A DNA stretch of 64,000 nucleotides from an uncultured delta proteobacterium (GTDB taxonomy: Bacteria > Desulfobacterota > Desulfobulbia > Desulfobulbales > Desulfocapsaceae), in NCBI GenBank assembly GCA_903901335.1, contig CAIUQR010000065.1, positions 68,667-132,666 of the forward strand, written 5' to 3'. A program made the position numbers and the translations under genes. Below the pieces are notes generated by a model. It saw only the letters and a list, made by a program, of their open reading frames with translations. It searched no databases and was not told the origin of the DNA. Below, one piece after another: positions 41,579-51,856 of the stretch (positions are counted from its first letter, which is position 1; each line of letters opens with the position of its first letter).

Positions 41579-43129
41579 ATGAACACGAAAGAACAACTGG
41601 ATAAACTTATAAAACTCAGAGCCGAGGCTCAACTGGGCGGAGGTCAGAAAAGGATCGATAAACAGCATTCCATGGGACGAATGACTGCCAGAGAACGTAT
41701 CGATATGCTCCTGGACCCTGGGACTTTTGAAGAATTCGATATGTTCAAGACCCATCGGTGCAGAGATTTCGGGATGGATGAGACAAAAATTCTTGGAGAC
41801 GGTGTTGTAACCGGTTATGGCACTATCGATGGCAGACTCATCTATGTCTTCGCTCAGGATTTCACTGTCCTGGGTGGCTCGCTCTCGGAGACCTTTGCCG
41901 AAAAGATCTGCAAGATAATGGATCTTGCGATGAAAAACGGCGCTCCGGTCATCGGCCTGAACGACTCGGGCGGTGCGCGCATTCAAGAAGGTATTGAAAG
42001 CCTTGCCGGATATACCGACATCTTCCTCCGCAATGTCATGTCATCAGGTGTTATCCCTCAGATCTCCGCCATCTTCGGGCCATGCGCCGGTGGTGCCGTG
42101 TACTCTCCGGCTCTTACCGACTTTATCCTCATGGTTCAAAATAACTCCTATATGTTCCTGACCGGTCCGAAGGTTGTTAAATCCGTCACCCATGAGGATG
42201 TAACCGTCGAACAGCTGGGCGGGGCAGCCATGCATTCAAGCAGAAGCGGGGTCTCCGATTATGCAGCAACCTCTGAGGCTGACGCGATCAGATTTGTCAA
42301 AAAATTGATCTCGTTCCTGCCCCAGAACAACATGGAAAGCCCGCCGTCCATCCCCTGTGAGGACCCGGTCATCCGGAGTTCAGACCTGTTAAATACTATC
42401 ATTCCGGAAAATCTGAATGAAGCGTATGATATGAAGCAGGTCATTTTGCAGACTGTTGACAATGGCGATTTTTTCGAGATCAAAGAGGCTTTTGCCCCAA
42501 ATCTGATCGTGGGATTTGCCCGGTATAACGGCATGAGTGTCGGTATTGTCGCTAACCAGCCGGCAAATCTTTCTGGTGTTCTTGATATCGACTCATCGAT
42601 TAAAGGGGCTCGTTTTGTCCGCTTCTGCGACTGCTTCAACATCCCGGTGATCACCTTTGTCGATGTCCCGGGTTTTCTTCCCGGAACCGCCCAGGAATAC
42701 GGCGGTGTCATTCGAAACGGCGCAAAGATGCTGTACGCGTACGCCGAGGCGACCATTCCGAAGATCACCGTCATTACCAGAAAGGCATATGGCGGCGCTT
42801 ACTGCGTCATGTCTTCAAAACACCTTCGGGGCGATATCAATTATGCCTGGCCAAGCGCGCAGATTGCGGTGATGGGTTCGAAAGGAGCAGCCGAGGTCCT
42901 CTACAGCAGGCAGGCCGGCAAGGCCGAGAATCCTGCCCAGTTTCTCGCTGAAAAGGAACAAGAATACCACGATGCCGTCGCCAATCCCTACATTGCCGCT
43001 CAGCGAGGATACATTGACGATATCATCCATCCATCCACGACACGGTTCAGAATAATCAAGGCCTTGAAAACCCTGGAAAACAAACGTGATACAAATCCAA
43101 TGAAAAAACATGGAAATATCCCGTTATAA
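41579..43129 (+). CDS. Carboxyltransferase subunit of methylmalonyl-CoA transcarboxylase / propionyl-CoA carboxylase (12S-like)
   Basis: A 516-residue crotonase-fold carboxyltransferase. [60 protein letters not shown] and [10 protein letters not shown] (oxyanion loops) identify the acyl-CoA carboxylase beta/MmdA family. With the 5S-biotin protein at 43894 and no biotin carboxylase gene nearby, it most likely moves CO2 between biotin and propionyl-CoA or methylmalonyl-CoA, as in the transcarboxylase of Propionibacterium and Desulfobulbus. A sodium-pumping decarboxylase is less likely, since no membrane beta subunit gene is seen. Confidence 0.87.
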   Translation: MNTKEQLDKLIKLRAEAQLGGGQKRIDKQHSMGRMTARERIDMLLDPGTFEEFDMFKTHRCRDFGMDETKILGDGVVTGYGTIDGRLIYVFAQDFTVLGGSLSETFAEKICKIMDLAMKNGAPVIGLNDSGGARIQEGIESLAGYTDIFLRNVMSSGVIPQISAIFGPCAGGAVYSPALTDFILMVQNNSYMFLTGPKVVKSVTHEDVTVEQLGGAAMHSSRSGVSDYAATSEADAIRFVKKLISFLPQNNMESPPSIPCEDPVIRSSDLLNTIIPENLNEAYDMKQVILQTVDNGDFFEIKEAFAPNLIVGFARYNGMSVGIVANQPANLSGVLDIDSSIKGARFVRFCDCFNIPVITFVDVPGFLPGTAQEYGGVIRNGAKMLYAYAEATIPKITVITRKAYGGAYCVMSSKHLRGDINYAWPSAQIAVMGSKGAAEVLYSRQAGKAENPAQFLAEKEQEYHDAVANPYIAAQRGYIDDIIHPSTTRFRIIKALKTLENKRDTNPMKKHGNIPL

Positions 43130-43253
43130 TCCTTTTCTACAGGAGAGGGCATCCCAGCCGGTATGTGCCGTAGCCTGATGAATGAGGGATCCTTGAATTA
43201 CAACATTAACTCAATGGTTTTACTATATAAGCATTACATAGAGGGAGAAAACA

Positions 43254-43535
43254 ATGACGGTCAAAATCTTCATTAAACGCAATGTGCAGGAAAAAAATAC
43301 TATTGAACTGACCATGCTTCTCAAACGGTTACGCAGTCTGACCCTGAGTCAGTCCGGCTATATCTCTGGAGAAACACTGAAAAGAATCGATAAACCGGAC
43401 GAAAGCATGGTCATCAGCACCTGGCGTTCCGTCGAGGACTGGAATACCTGGGTCAATAATGAAAAGCGACTCAAGATACAGACTGAAATAGACCAGCTGC
43501 TCGGGCAGGAGACGGAATACGCCGTCTATGAATAA
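43254..43535 (+). CDS. ABM-domain (antibiotic biosynthesis monooxygenase-like) small protein
   Basis: A 93-residue dimeric-ferredoxin-fold protein. VKIFIKRNVQEKNTIELTML, QSGYISGETLKRID and STWRSVEDWNTWVNNEKR match the ABM/YgiN family, in which the W-x-S-x-x-x-W block is typical. Such proteins can be monooxygenases, quinol oxidases or haem-binding factors; here the role is unknown. It sits inside the transcarboxylase cluster between the 12S-like and small subunits, with GGGAG seven bases before the ATG, so it is probably cotranscribed. Confidence 0.75.
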   Translation: MTVKIFIKRNVQEKNTIELTMLLKRLRSLTLSQSGYISGETLKRIDKPDESMVISTWRSVEDWNTWVNNEKRLKIQTEIDQLLGQETEYAVYE

Positions 43536-43644
43536 GGCGGTTCATCTTTGGACCTGAATTTCTCCAAAGCATGAGAGATACTCGGCCGGAAGGTATCTCT
43601 TTGCAAGAATAATATATTCAACCGCAGAATAGTTAGGTGATCTC

Positions 43645-43857
43645 ATGGCAGGAATGGAAAAAAGAATGGCCGCTGCATTGGCCGCGGTGAACGCCTACAT
43701 ACAACAGGAAGAAGAAACCGCCTGCGCACACTTGGCGGCAACTCAAGCTGCCCCTCCCCCTGCCGTTCAGGCGAATATGTGGGGCATGAGTGGTCGTCAG
43801 GAGATGATGGCCATGCGTAGACTGATCCAGATGAGAGCGTTTGATCGCTTCCGATAG
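43645..43857 (+). CDS. Small subunit-like protein of the transcarboxylase cluster
   Basis: A 70-residue protein. The N-terminal helix KRMAAALAAVNAYIQQEEE and C-terminal WGMSGRQEMMAMRRLIQMRA match small proteins found beside biotin-dependent carboxyltransferases and sodium-pump decarboxylases (typical W-x-x-x-GRQE-x-M-x-x-R-x-x-x-Q-x-R tail of OadG/MmdD-type chains). No membrane segment is present. It lies 36 bp upstream of the 5S-biotin gene and probably scaffolds the complex; that role is inferred. Confidence 0.7.
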   Translation: MAGMEKRMAAALAAVNAYIQQEEETACAHLAATQAAPPPAVQANMWGMSGRQEMMAMRRLIQMRAFDRFR

Positions 43858-43893
43858 ATTTCAAAGTTCAACGACCAGGTAAGGAGATAGACG

Positions 43894-45864
43894 ATGAGCG
43901 ACCAAGTCAAAATGACCGCATTAAAGTATGACAGTACCCGCCCGAAAGCAAAAAATCCTATTAAAATAATGGACCTGAGCCTTCGCGATGGCCATCAGTC
44001 CCTGTTTGCCACTCGTGGCCGGACCGAAGACATGATCCCCGTGGCCGAGATGATGGATGACATCGGTTTCTGGGCCATTGAGACCTGGGGTGGGGCAACA
44101 TTTGATACCATGCACCGTTTTCTGAACGAAGACCCATGGGAGAGGCTGCGCACCCTGAAGCGATATATCAAGAAGACCCCGTTCTCGATGCTTCTGCGAG
44201 CCCAGAATCTGGTGGGTTATCGTAACTATGCCGATGACCTGGCCTTCGCCTTTGTCGACCGTGCTGCTGAGAACGGCATGGATGTTTTCCGGACTTTTGA
44301 TGCCTTGAACGACTATCGTAATTTCGAGACCGTCGTCAAACAGATCAAAAAAAGCGGCAAACATTTCCAGGGCTGTATCTGCTACACCCTGACCGAGCCA
44401 CGCCTCGGCGGTGAAGTCTACAACCTGGACTACTATATTAAAAAGGCAAAAGACCTGGAATCCATGGGCGCCGATTCGATCTGCATCAAGGATATGGCCG
44501 GTCTCATCGCCCCGTATGACGCCTATGCCCTGGTCAAGGCCCTGAAAGAGGCTGTAAAGGCCCCTATCCATCTGCACAGCCATTTTACCTCCGGGATGTC
44601 TCCGATGAGCCATCTGAAGGCCATCGAGGCTGGCGTCGATATCATTGATACCTGTATGACCCCCTATGCCTACCGGACATCCCACGCCGCTTTAGAGCCG
44701 CTGGTTATGGCTCTGCTGGGTACCAACCGCGACACCGGCTTTGATATCAAAAAACTGGCAGCCATCAACGAGATCCTGGAAAAAGAGATTCTGCCGAAAT
44801 ACAAACACCTGCTTGACGACTCCAAGGTTTCCATTATCGACATCAACGTGCTCTTGCACCAGACCCCCGGCGGGATGCTCTCCAATCTGGTCAACCAGTT
44901 GCGTGAGATGGACGCCCTGGATAAGATCGACGAGGTCTACAAGGAACTTCCGCGCGTCCGTAAAGATCTCGGTCAGATCCCGCTGGTGACCCCTACCAGT
45001 CAGATTGTTGGTGTCCAGACGGTCAACAATGTCCTGCATGACACCCCCGATGAGCGCTACAAGATGATTACCGGTCAGGTCAAGGATCTGTGCTTCGGCC
45101 TCTATGGAAAGACCGCCGTCCCGATCAACGCCGAATTGCAGAAAAAGGCATTGAAAGGGTATCCCCGTGGCGAAACGCCGATTACCTGCCGACCGGCAGA
45201 GGTTCTCGCCCCAGAGCTTGAAAAAGCCAAGGCCGAAATAGGCGACTTGGCCGTTGATTTCGATGATCTGATCCTCTATGCCATCTATCCGGTTACCGGC
45301 AAGAAATTCCTGGAATGGAAATACGGTAAGGCAGAAGTGCCTGCAAGCGTCAAGCCCATCACCATGGAAGAGGTCAAAAGGAAAGACGAGATCATCAAAA
45401 AGGCCAAAGCCGGCCTGCTGGTGGAAAAGAAAACCACAGCTCCGCCCAAGTCAGACCGGGTCAGGACCTTCAATGTCTTTGTCGACAATGAACACTTCAG
45501 CGTCGATGTTGATCCTACCGGCGACGCCCCGGTCGTGTCGGTGCCGAAAGCCGCCGCACCTGTAGCCGCTGCTGCTGTTGCAGCGCCTGCCGCCGCCGCC
45601 CCGTCTGCTGCTGTTGCGGCTCCTGCGGCACCGGCGGTCCATACCGGTCCAGGTACGCTTTTATTGGCTCCTATGCCTGGTATGATCGTCAAATATGAGA
45701 AAAATATCGGCGACAAAGTCAGCAAAGGTGACACCATCGTGGTTCTGGAGGCAATGAAGATGGAGAATGCGCTGTCGGCACCATGTGACGGCACGATCCA
45801 GGCCACCAATTTCAAGAGCGGTGATAACGTGGCTAAGGGCGCCGCCCTCTGCGTCATCGGATAA
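43894..45864 (+). CDS. Transcarboxylase 5S subunit fused to a biotin carboxyl carrier domain
   Basis: A 656-residue protein. Residues about 20-300 are an HMGL-like TIM barrel (LSLRDGHQSLFATRGRTEDM, VFRTFDALND, HLHSHFTSGM) and 300-470 the PYC/OADA domain, together the keto-acid carboxyltransferase that converts oxaloacetate and pyruvate. An Ala/Pro-rich linker (residues about 545-590, mostly AAAPVAAAAV-type) leads to a biotinyl domain with VLEAMKMENALSA, Lys biotinylated. This fusion equals the 5S plus 1.3S subunits of transcarboxylase, and also the oxaloacetate decarboxylase alpha chain. AAGGAG precedes the ATG, and a strong terminator follows. Confidence 0.88.
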   Translation: MSDQVKMTALKYDSTRPKAKNPIKIMDLSLRDGHQSLFATRGRTEDMIPVAEMMDDIGFWAIETWGGATFDTMHRFLNEDPWERLRTLKRYIKKTPFSMLLRAQNLVGYRNYADDLAFAFVDRAAENGMDVFRTFDALNDYRNFETVVKQIKKSGKHFQGCICYTLTEPRLGGEVYNLDYYIKKAKDLESMGADSICIKDMAGLIAPYDAYALVKALKEAVKAPIHLHSHFTSGMSPMSHLKAIEAGVDIIDTCMTPYAYRTSHAALEPLVMALLGTNRDTGFDIKKLAAINEILEKEILPKYKHLLDDSKVSIIDINVLLHQTPGGMLSNLVNQLREMDALDKIDEVYKELPRVRKDLGQIPLVTPTSQIVGVQTVNNVLHDTPDERYKMITGQVKDLCFGLYGKTAVPINAELQKKALKGYPRGETPITCRPAEVLAPELEKAKAEIGDLAVDFDDLILYAIYPVTGKKFLEWKYGKAEVPASVKPITMEEVKRKDEIIKKAKAGLLVEKKTTAPPKSDRVRTFNVFVDNEHFSVDVDPTGDAPVVSVPKAAAPVAAAAVAAPAAAAPSAAVAAPAAPAVHTGPGTLLLAPMPGMIVKYEKNIGDKVSKGDTIVVLEAMKMENALSAPCDGTIQATNFKSGDNVAKGAALCVIG

Positions 45865-45887
45865 TCACTTAACATAGCTCACAACAA

Positions 45888-45929
45888 AAAAGGGTATTGG
45901 CTTGTCTTCCGACCTGCCAATACCCTTTT
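45888..45929. terminator. Bidirectional terminator between the transcarboxylase genes and meaB
   Basis: A perfect 14-bp stem AAAAGGGTATTGGC (45888-45901) with GCCAATACCCTTTT (45916-45929), A-rich on the left and followed by CTTTTTC on the right, so it can stop transcripts from both directions. It separates two convergent operons. Confidence 0.88.
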
Positions 45930-46037
45930 CTTTTTCTGTTTCCCTAACCCTGATAAACGGGATAATAGAATGCGGAGGGATCTCTGCTACTTTTCCCCTA
46001 AGGCAGCTCTCTGTCTGGAGGAACCAAGGGCGTGGGG

Positions 46038-47063
46038 CTATTCAACCCCTGATTTCTTCTGCAGATAGGCAAGGAGTGTACTTGCAGCAGCCGTTGGTGA
46101 AATCTTCTCTTTTTCCACCTCTTTTTTTAGAAGCGGCAGTGCGGCCTTCACCCGGGGATCATTGTAGAACCATCCCCGCAATCCCTCATCAAGAAGGTAG
46201 ACCATCCAGTCGAGGGCCTGATTTTTTCTTTTTTCAGCCAGCTCCCGGCTTGCCGTAAGAGCAGCGCGGTGTTCTATAATAGTCTCCCAGACCTTATCGA
46301 TTCCGGTCATATCCAGCGCACTGCAGGTCAGGACCGGGGGCGACCAGTTTGAACTGGAGGGCATCAGGAGATGCAGGGCCGCCTGATATTCCTTCTGGGC
46401 CAGCTGGGCCCGCAGGATATTATCACCATCTGCTTTATTGATCACAATCGCATCGGCCACCTCCAGGACGCCTTTTTTAATCCCCTGGAGCTCGTCTCCG
46501 GCCCCGGCAATCATCAGGACCAAGAAGAAATCAACCATCGAGGCCACGGTAGTCTCCGACTGGCCGACTCCTACCGTTTCTACGATCACCACATCAAATC
46601 CTGCCGCTTCACAGGCGAGCATGGTCTCCCTGGTCTTCCGGGCCACCCCGCCAAGTGTCCCGCTTGACGGTGATGGACGGATAAAGGCCTTTTCATTCAC
46701 AGCCAGTTTTTCCATCCGCGTCTTATCCCCGAGGATTGAACCACCGCTGCGTGTCGAACTCGGATCAATGGCCAGCACCGCAACCCGATGCCCGAGTTCA
46801 GTGAGCATCGTGCCGAAACTCTCGATATAGGTGCTTTTTCCGGCCCCTGGCACACCGGTAATACCAATTCTGATGGAGTTACCCGTAGAGGGCAGCAGAC
46901 TGTCGATAATTGTGCGGGCCATCTCCTGGTGTGCCGGAAGTGTGCTTTCGATCAACGTAATCGTTCGTGCCAACATCAAGCGGTTATGATCGAGAACGCC
47001 CTGGACATAATATTGAGGGTCTTTAAACATCGCCTGTGACCACTGGTTTTTAGGATCAAACAT
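46038..47063 (-). CDS. meaB: Methylmalonyl-CoA mutase-associated GTPase MeaB (ArgK)
   Basis: A 341-residue G3E-family GTPase that protects and loads methylmalonyl-CoA mutase with adenosylcobalamin. Walker A GVPGAGKSTYIESFG, LAIDPSSTRSGGSILGDKTR and IVETVGVGQSETTVA are diagnostic. It follows the mutase gene on the minus strand after 142 bp. The last residues (LAYLQKKSGVE) form the usual helical dimerisation end. Confidence 0.94.
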   Translation of the reverse strand: MFDPKNQWSQAMFKDPQYYVQGVLDHNRLMLARTITLIESTLPAHQEMARTIIDSLLPSTGNSIRIGITGVPGAGKSTYIESFGTMLTELGHRVAVLAIDPSSTRSGGSILGDKTRMEKLAVNEKAFIRPSPSSGTLGGVARKTRETMLACEAAGFDVVIVETVGVGQSETTVASMVDFFLVLMIAGAGDELQGIKKGVLEVADAIVINKADGDNILRAQLAQKEYQAALHLLMPSSSNWSPPVLTCSALDMTGIDKVWETIIEHRAALTASRELAEKRKNQALDWMVYLLDEGLRGWFYNDPRVKAALPLLKKEVEKEKISPTAAASTLLAYLQKKSGVE

Positions 47064-47205
47064 CGATCCTGGAGTGAATTACACGTAAAAAAGGGTCCAA
47101 CAACCGAATACTGAAACCACGTCGTTGAACCCTTCTGTTTTCTCCATAATCATTCCTGCACCCCAGACTTTCAAGGGATACAGGGTAGAGCAATATCCAC
47201 TTCCA

Positions 47206-49347
47206 TTACTTCAGATATTTTTCTTCAAGCAAGGCCAACGTCTTGTCGGCGGATTCAGTGATCGGAGTTCCCGGTCCGAAGACCGCCTTGACTCCTTTTT
47301 CAAACAGGTAGTCATAATCACCGGGCGGAATAACCCCGCCGGCAACTACCATTATGTCCTCGCCGCCCAGCTTTTTCAGCTCTTCGATCAGGGCCGGGAT
47401 AAGAGACTTATGACCTGCAGCCAGACTGGAGGCCCCAACGATGTGGACATCGTTTTCGATGGCCATTTTCGCTGCCTCTTCAGGAGTCTGGAACATCGGG
47501 CTGATATCGATGTCGAAGCCAAGATCGGCATAGGCGCTGGCGATGACCTTAATTCCCCGGTCATGGCCGTCCTGACCCATTTTGGTGACGAGCATTCTGG
47601 GCCGGCGTCCCTGTTTTGCCATGAAGTCCTCGGTCCTCTGCCTGAACGAACCAATGACGTCGGAATTGCCGGAATACTCGGAAGAATAGGCCCCGGAAAT
47701 ACACCTGGTCGTGGCCACAAAGCGGCCGAAGACCTTCTCCATGGCATCGGAAATCTCGCCGATGGTGGCCCGGGCCCGAACCGCCGGCAAGGCGGCCTCC
47801 AGCAGATTGCCACCCTTTTCGGCAGCACTGGTTAAATCGGCCAATGCCCTTTCCACGGCAACCTTATCCCTGCTGGCCTTAATCTCCTTGATCCGTGCCA
47901 CCTGCTCATCACGGACGGATGACGGTACTTCCCGGACCTCAAAGTCAATCTTTTCGTTGGGCAGTTTATATTTATTGACACCGACAATCACATCCTTGCC
48001 TTGATCGATGCGGGCCTGTTTGCGAGCGGCCGACTCCTCGATACGCATCTTCGGCATGCCGGACTCAATAGCCTTGGCCATGCCGCCCAACTCTCCGATC
48101 TCATCGATGATCTTCTGGGCCTCATTGATGATGCTGTTCGTCAAGGATTCAATGTAATACGAACCACCGAGTGGATCTATCACATGGCAGACCTGGGACT
48201 CTTCCTGAATGATGATCTGGGTGTTTCTGGCAATGCGGGCGGAAAAATCGGTCGGCAGGCCGATGGCCTCGTCAAACGAGTTGGTATGCAGCGACTGGGT
48301 CCCTCCCAGAACAGCAGAGAGGGCCTCCAGGGTTGTGCGGATAACATTATTGTACGGATCCTGCTCGGTGAGACTCCAGCCGGAGGTCTGGCAATGGGTC
48401 CTCAGCATCGAGGATTTGACATCTTTCGGGTTGAACTGGGCCATAAGCCGGTGCCAGAGGAATCGCGCCGCCCGCAACATCGCGATATCCATGAAAAAAT
48501 TCATGCCGATACCGAAGAAGAAGGAGAGCCGCGGGGCGAAGGTATCTACATCCATGCCACTCTTCAAGGCTGCCTTCACATATTCGACACCGTCAGCAAG
48601 CGTAAAGGCCGTCTGCAGGACACTGTTGGCCCCGGCCTCCATCATATGATAGCCGCTGATGCTGATTGTATTGTATTTCGGCATCTCCTTGGAGCAGTAG
48701 GCCATGATGTCGGAGATGATCCGCATGGAAGGCGTTGGTGGATAAATATAGGTGTTCCGGGTCAGATATTCTTTCAGGATATCGTTCTGGATAGTGCCGG
48801 TAAGCTGCGCATGTTTAACTCCCTGTTCCTCGGCAGCTACGATATAACCGGCCAGGATCGGCAGAACCGCGCCGTTCATAGTCATCGAAACGGACATCTC
48901 ATCCAGGGGAATACCATCGAAGAGGATCTTCATGTCCTCAACCGAGTCGATGGCGACACCGGCCTTGCCGATATCACCTGCTACCCGTGGATGGTCCGAG
49001 TCATAGCCCCGGTGGGTGGCCAGGTCAAAGGCGACCGAGAGTCCCTTCTGGCCTGCGGCCAGGGCCTTCTTGTAGAAGGCGTTTGATTCCTTGGCGGTAG
49101 AAAAGCCTGCATACTGGCGGATCGTCCAAGGCCTGCCGGAATACATGGTCGCCATCGGACCACGGACATACGGGGCCATTCCCGGAAGGGTATTCACACA
49201 CTCCATCCCTTCGATGTCCTCGGCCGTATAGAGGGCCTTTACCTTAATACCTTCCGGAGTCATCCAGTCCAGGGTGTCGACGGATTTCCCCTTCATCTGC
49301 TTGCTTGCTATCTGCTCCCACTTCTCTTTTTTCGGATGTTGTGACAT
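47206..49347 (-). CDS. mut: Methylmalonyl-CoA mutase
   Basis: A 713-residue adenosylcobalamin enzyme that interconverts R-methylmalonyl-CoA and succinyl-CoA. The N-terminal barrel has [20 protein letters not shown] (substrate binding) and [20 protein letters not shown]; the C-terminal B12 domain has [20 protein letters not shown] with the cobalt-ligand His in D-x-H-x-x-G. It is a single-chain, catalytic-type subunit without a separate small subunit, so probably homodimeric. It lies 52 bp downstream of the epimerase gene. Confidence 0.96.
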   Translation of the reverse strand: MSQHPKKEKWEQIASKQMKGKSVDTLDWMTPEGIKVKALYTAEDIEGMECVNTLPGMAPYVRGPMATMYSGRPWTIRQYAGFSTAKESNAFYKKALAAGQKGLSVAFDLATHRGYDSDHPRVAGDIGKAGVAIDSVEDMKILFDGIPLDEMSVSMTMNGAVLPILAGYIVAAEEQGVKHAQLTGTIQNDILKEYLTRNTYIYPPTPSMRIISDIMAYCSKEMPKYNTISISGYHMMEAGANSVLQTAFTLADGVEYVKAALKSGMDVDTFAPRLSFFFGIGMNFFMDIAMLRAARFLWHRLMAQFNPKDVKSSMLRTHCQTSGWSLTEQDPYNNVIRTTLEALSAVLGGTQSLHTNSFDEAIGLPTDFSARIARNTQIIIQEESQVCHVIDPLGGSYYIESLTNSIINEAQKIIDEIGELGGMAKAIESGMPKMRIEESAARKQARIDQGKDVIVGVNKYKLPNEKIDFEVREVPSSVRDEQVARIKEIKASRDKVAVERALADLTSAAEKGGNLLEAALPAVRARATIGEISDAMEKVFGRFVATTRCISGAYSSEYSGNSDVIGSFRQRTEDFMAKQGRRPRMLVTKMGQDGHDRGIKVIASAYADLGFDIDISPMFQTPEEAAKMAIENDVHIVGASSLAAGHKSLIPALIEELKKLGGEDIMVVAGGVIPPGDYDYLFEKGVKAVFGPGTPITESADKTLALLEEKYLK

Positions 49348-49399
49348 ATACTGGTCCTCACTTATGGCTGATACCCATTAAAGGTATGGAATACAAAAC

Positions 49400-49804
49400 T
49401 TACGATCTCTCACAGAGCTCAACCAGCACACCGCCGGTGGCCTTCGGATGCAAAAAGGCAATCTTAGCGCCTCCTGCCCCAATTCTTGGTTTTTGATCAA
49501 TGAGTTGGACACCTCTTTCTTTCAACTCATCCAGAGCCGCTTCGATGTTCTCTACCCGAAAGGCAATATGTTGGAATCCCTGTCCTTTTTTCTCGATAAA
49601 TTTAGCAACGGGACCATCCGGTGATGTCGACTCCAAGAGCTCAACCTCACTTTCGCCGACCGGGAAAAATGCGGTTGTCACCTTCTGTTCGGCAACCGTC
49701 TCGGCACCTTCAAAATGCAGCCCCAAGGTCTCAGCCCAGAAATTTTTACCGTCTTCAATACTGTTGACTGCGATTCCTACATGGTCGATTTTCAGTATCT
49801 TCAT
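49400..49804 (-). CDS. mce: Methylmalonyl-CoA epimerase
   Basis: A 134-residue VOC-fold enzyme that converts S- to R-methylmalonyl-Co[21 protein letters not shown] (metal His), [40 protein letters not shown] and [10 protein letters not shown] (final metal Glu) are diagnostic. GGAGG lies 5-10 bases before the ATG. It is between the TetR regulator and the mutase on the minus strand. Confidence 0.94.
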   Translation of the reverse strand: MKILKIDHVGIAVNSIEDGKNFWAETLGLHFEGAETVAEQKVTTAFFPVGESEVELLESTSPDGPVAKFIEKKGQGFQHIAFRVENIEAALDELKERGVQLIDQKPRIGAGGAKIAFLHPKATGGVLVELCERS

Positions 49805-49897
49805 GTTGTACCTCCAAAAAATCTTATGCTTTATCGTTAAGCTGTTTAAGCTGTTTCACATTTTTTAATGTTCAAATATCGATTCTCTTGAGCCGGG

Positions 49898-50491
49898 TTA
49901 TTTTTTTTGAGGATTAACCATGCCCCGCCAGACCATCTCGAACATGGCATTTGCCTGCTCAACCAGACTTTCTTTTTGTCCCCGCAGGATCCACATAAAA
50001 AAGCTCCGCTGGACAAATCCCATCAGAAAATCAAGCAGAGTGCCAGCCCTGACATCAGAGGTCAAAATCCCTTCCTCCTGCCCTTGCCTAAGAACCGTTA
50101 TCATCAGGTTCATCATCCGGGGCTGCGCAAATGTTTCATCGGCCATCCAGGTCTTCATCGGCAGGGTCATAAAAACAATCCGACCGAGGCCGGGGTGGCG
50201 TTCATAATAGTCAAGCTGTAACCAGAAGACCTTTCTGAGTTTCTCTTTCAGATCCTCAATTCCCTGGAGATGATCGACAATCCGATCAGTCAGCTTGCCC
50301 ATCCAGACATCGACAAAGGCGAAGACCAGCCGCTCCTTGCTGCCATAATGTTTATAGATTGTGGTGAAGCTGACGCCAGCCTTGTCGGCGATATCCCTGA
50401 TACTCGCTTTGTGAAAATCATAATTAGAAAAGACTTCCAGTACCGCCTTTTCCAGACGCATATGGATATCTTTATTCAATTCATTTAACAT
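49898..50491 (-). CDS. TetR-family transcriptional regulator
   Basis: A 197-residue regulator. The N-terminal helix-turn-helix is clear: ASIRDIADKAGVSFTTIYKH (about residues 32-51), then YGSKERLVFAFVDVW. The C-terminal ligand-binding half is unrecognised. The ATG at 50491 is used; a longer frame from a TTG at 50542 is less likely. It heads the minus-strand set mce-mut-meaB, 93 bp before mce, so control of propionate or acyl-CoA genes is a reasonable inference. A short inverted repeat upstream may be its operator. Confidence 0.82.
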   Translation of the reverse strand: MLNELNKDIHMRLEKAVLEVFSNYDFHKASIRDIADKAGVSFTTIYKHYGSKERLVFAFVDVWMGKLTDRIVDHLQGIEDLKEKLRKVFWLQLDYYERHPGLGRIVFMTLPMKTWMADETFAQPRMMNLMITVLRQGQEEGILTSDVRAGTLLDFLMGFVQRSFFMWILRGQKESLVEQANAMFEMVWRGMVNPQKK

Positions 50492-50995
50492 CGTTACTGT
50501 TTGTCCTTTTTTAAAGATTGACCAGCCAGCAAGAAGATACAAATAATTCTATATTTGCAGTATGTTAAGTTCAATTCAGCCAAAAAACTAAACCCTTTCT
50601 CACCGTAGAAGAAAACTCCGTTTTAACTCGTATACAACTACAATATACTGAAAAAACAAGATAAAAAAAACAGACAGAACGAATCGAACAGATCAAAAAG
50701 AACATTGTTATCGTGTCTGTTTTATGCAAAGGCCTTTTATTTGTCAAGGAAAAAAACTCTTCCCTGGTGATCGCAGCCGGAATCCGAGAAAATGCCGGCG
50801 AGAAAAAAACACCTCGGCCATCACTTCGGCCGCGGGGTATCCTTGCCCGGCTCTTGTGAATCTGGTATCATAACATTTCACTCAAGTATCGGTGTGTAAA
50901 TTCTACAAAACGTTAAATGAAATGTTTATGGATCGCGATGAAAATCTCACCGGAAGAGCATTTTTTCTATCTTTCCACCTGATGCACATATCAAG
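50492..50995. other. Divergent intergenic region upstream of the TetR gene
   Basis: A gap of 504 bp. It is AT-rich near the TetR gene, with a run of A residues at 50650-50670. The inverted repeat GTATA-N9-TATAC (50630-50648) and CGGCC-N8-GGCCG-like repeats (near 50816-50832) are visible. Promoters for the TetR and MBL genes must be here. No gene was recognised. Confidence 0.45.
50630..50648. promoter_or_regulatory. Inverted repeat, possible TetR-type operator
   Basis: GTATACAACTACAATATAC has 5-bp perfect arms around a 9-base centre, located about 140 bp upstream of the TetR start codon. TetR-family regulators often bind such repeats near their own promoter. The arms are short and AT-rich, so chance occurrence is quite possible. 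Confidence 0.3.
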
Positions 50996-51850
50996 ATGGA
51001 TGTAAACCCAACCCACGGACCGTTATATATCGGCGACATTGAAATCCGCTGGCTACAAGGAGGTTTTTTTCACCTTGACGGTGGTACGATGTTCGGGCCG
51101 GTTCCAAAGGTTCTCTGGCAGAGGCGATATGCCGTCGACAACGACAATCTCATCCCGATGTGTAATGATCCCCTGCTTGTCCGCACCGGCGACATGAATG
51201 TCCTTATCGATACCGGCATCGGCAACAAACTCAACGAAAAACTGCGGGCAATCTATAAAGTGACCTCCTCCTGGGATGTCCCCGCCCAGTTAATAGCAGC
51301 AGGGCTCACTAGACACGATATCGATCTGGTCCTTCTCACCCACTGTGACTTCGATCATGCCGGTGGAATTCTGATGCTGACTGAGGAAGGGGAAAAAGAG
51401 CTGACCTTCCCGGAAGCTCTCCATATCATTCACAAAAGAGAATGGGAGGACGTGAAAAACCCGAACAGCCGGGCGGAGTCCACGTACCTGCCGGAGAATT
51501 TTGATCTTCTGGAGACATCCGGCCGTCTGGAACTGGTAGAGGGTGAGACGACTCTCTGCCCCGGGATCACGGTCTTTCATTCCGGCGGTCATACCAGGGG
51601 ACACCAGGTAGTCGAAATCCAATCCCTGGAGTCGACTGCAATCCATCTTGGCGACCTGTGCCCGACACACGCCCATCTCAACCCCCTCTGGGTCATGGCC
51701 TACGATAATTTCCCGCTGGATGTCATCGCCCGGAAAGAGGAATATCTCAAGAAATACCGGGAGAAGGACAGCTGGTTCACCTTCTATCACGACCCCTTCG
51801 TCCGGGCTTGCAAACTCGCCGCCGACGGCACTCTTACAAAAACGTGGTGA
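50996..51850 (+). CDS. Metallo-beta-lactamase-fold hydrolase with variant metal motif
   Basis: A 284-residue MBL-fold protein similar to the YtnP/AHL-lactonase-like branch (GGTMFGPVPKVLWQ start region, LIDTGIGNKLNEKL). The metal motif reads HCDFDH (residues 116-121), so the usual second His of HxHxDH is Asp118. Further ligands HSGGHTRGH and HLGDLCPTH are present. The substrate is unknown. Its stop is 7 bp from the stop of the convergent activase gene. The start at 50996 has only a weak ribosome binding site. Confidence 0.78.
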   Translation: MDVNPTHGPLYIGDIEIRWLQGGFFHLDGGTMFGPVPKVLWQRRYAVDNDNLIPMCNDPLLVRTGDMNVLIDTGIGNKLNEKLRAIYKVTSSWDVPAQLIAAGLTRHDIDLVLLTHCDFDHAGGILMLTEEGEKELTFPEALHIIHKREWEDVKNPNSRAESTYLPENFDLLETSGRLELVEGETTLCPGITVFHSGGHTRGHQVVEIQSLESTAIHLGDLCPTHAHLNPLWVMAYDNFPLDVIARKEEYLKKYREKDSWFTFYHDPFVRACKLAADGTLTKTW

Positions 51851-51856
51851 CGCATA

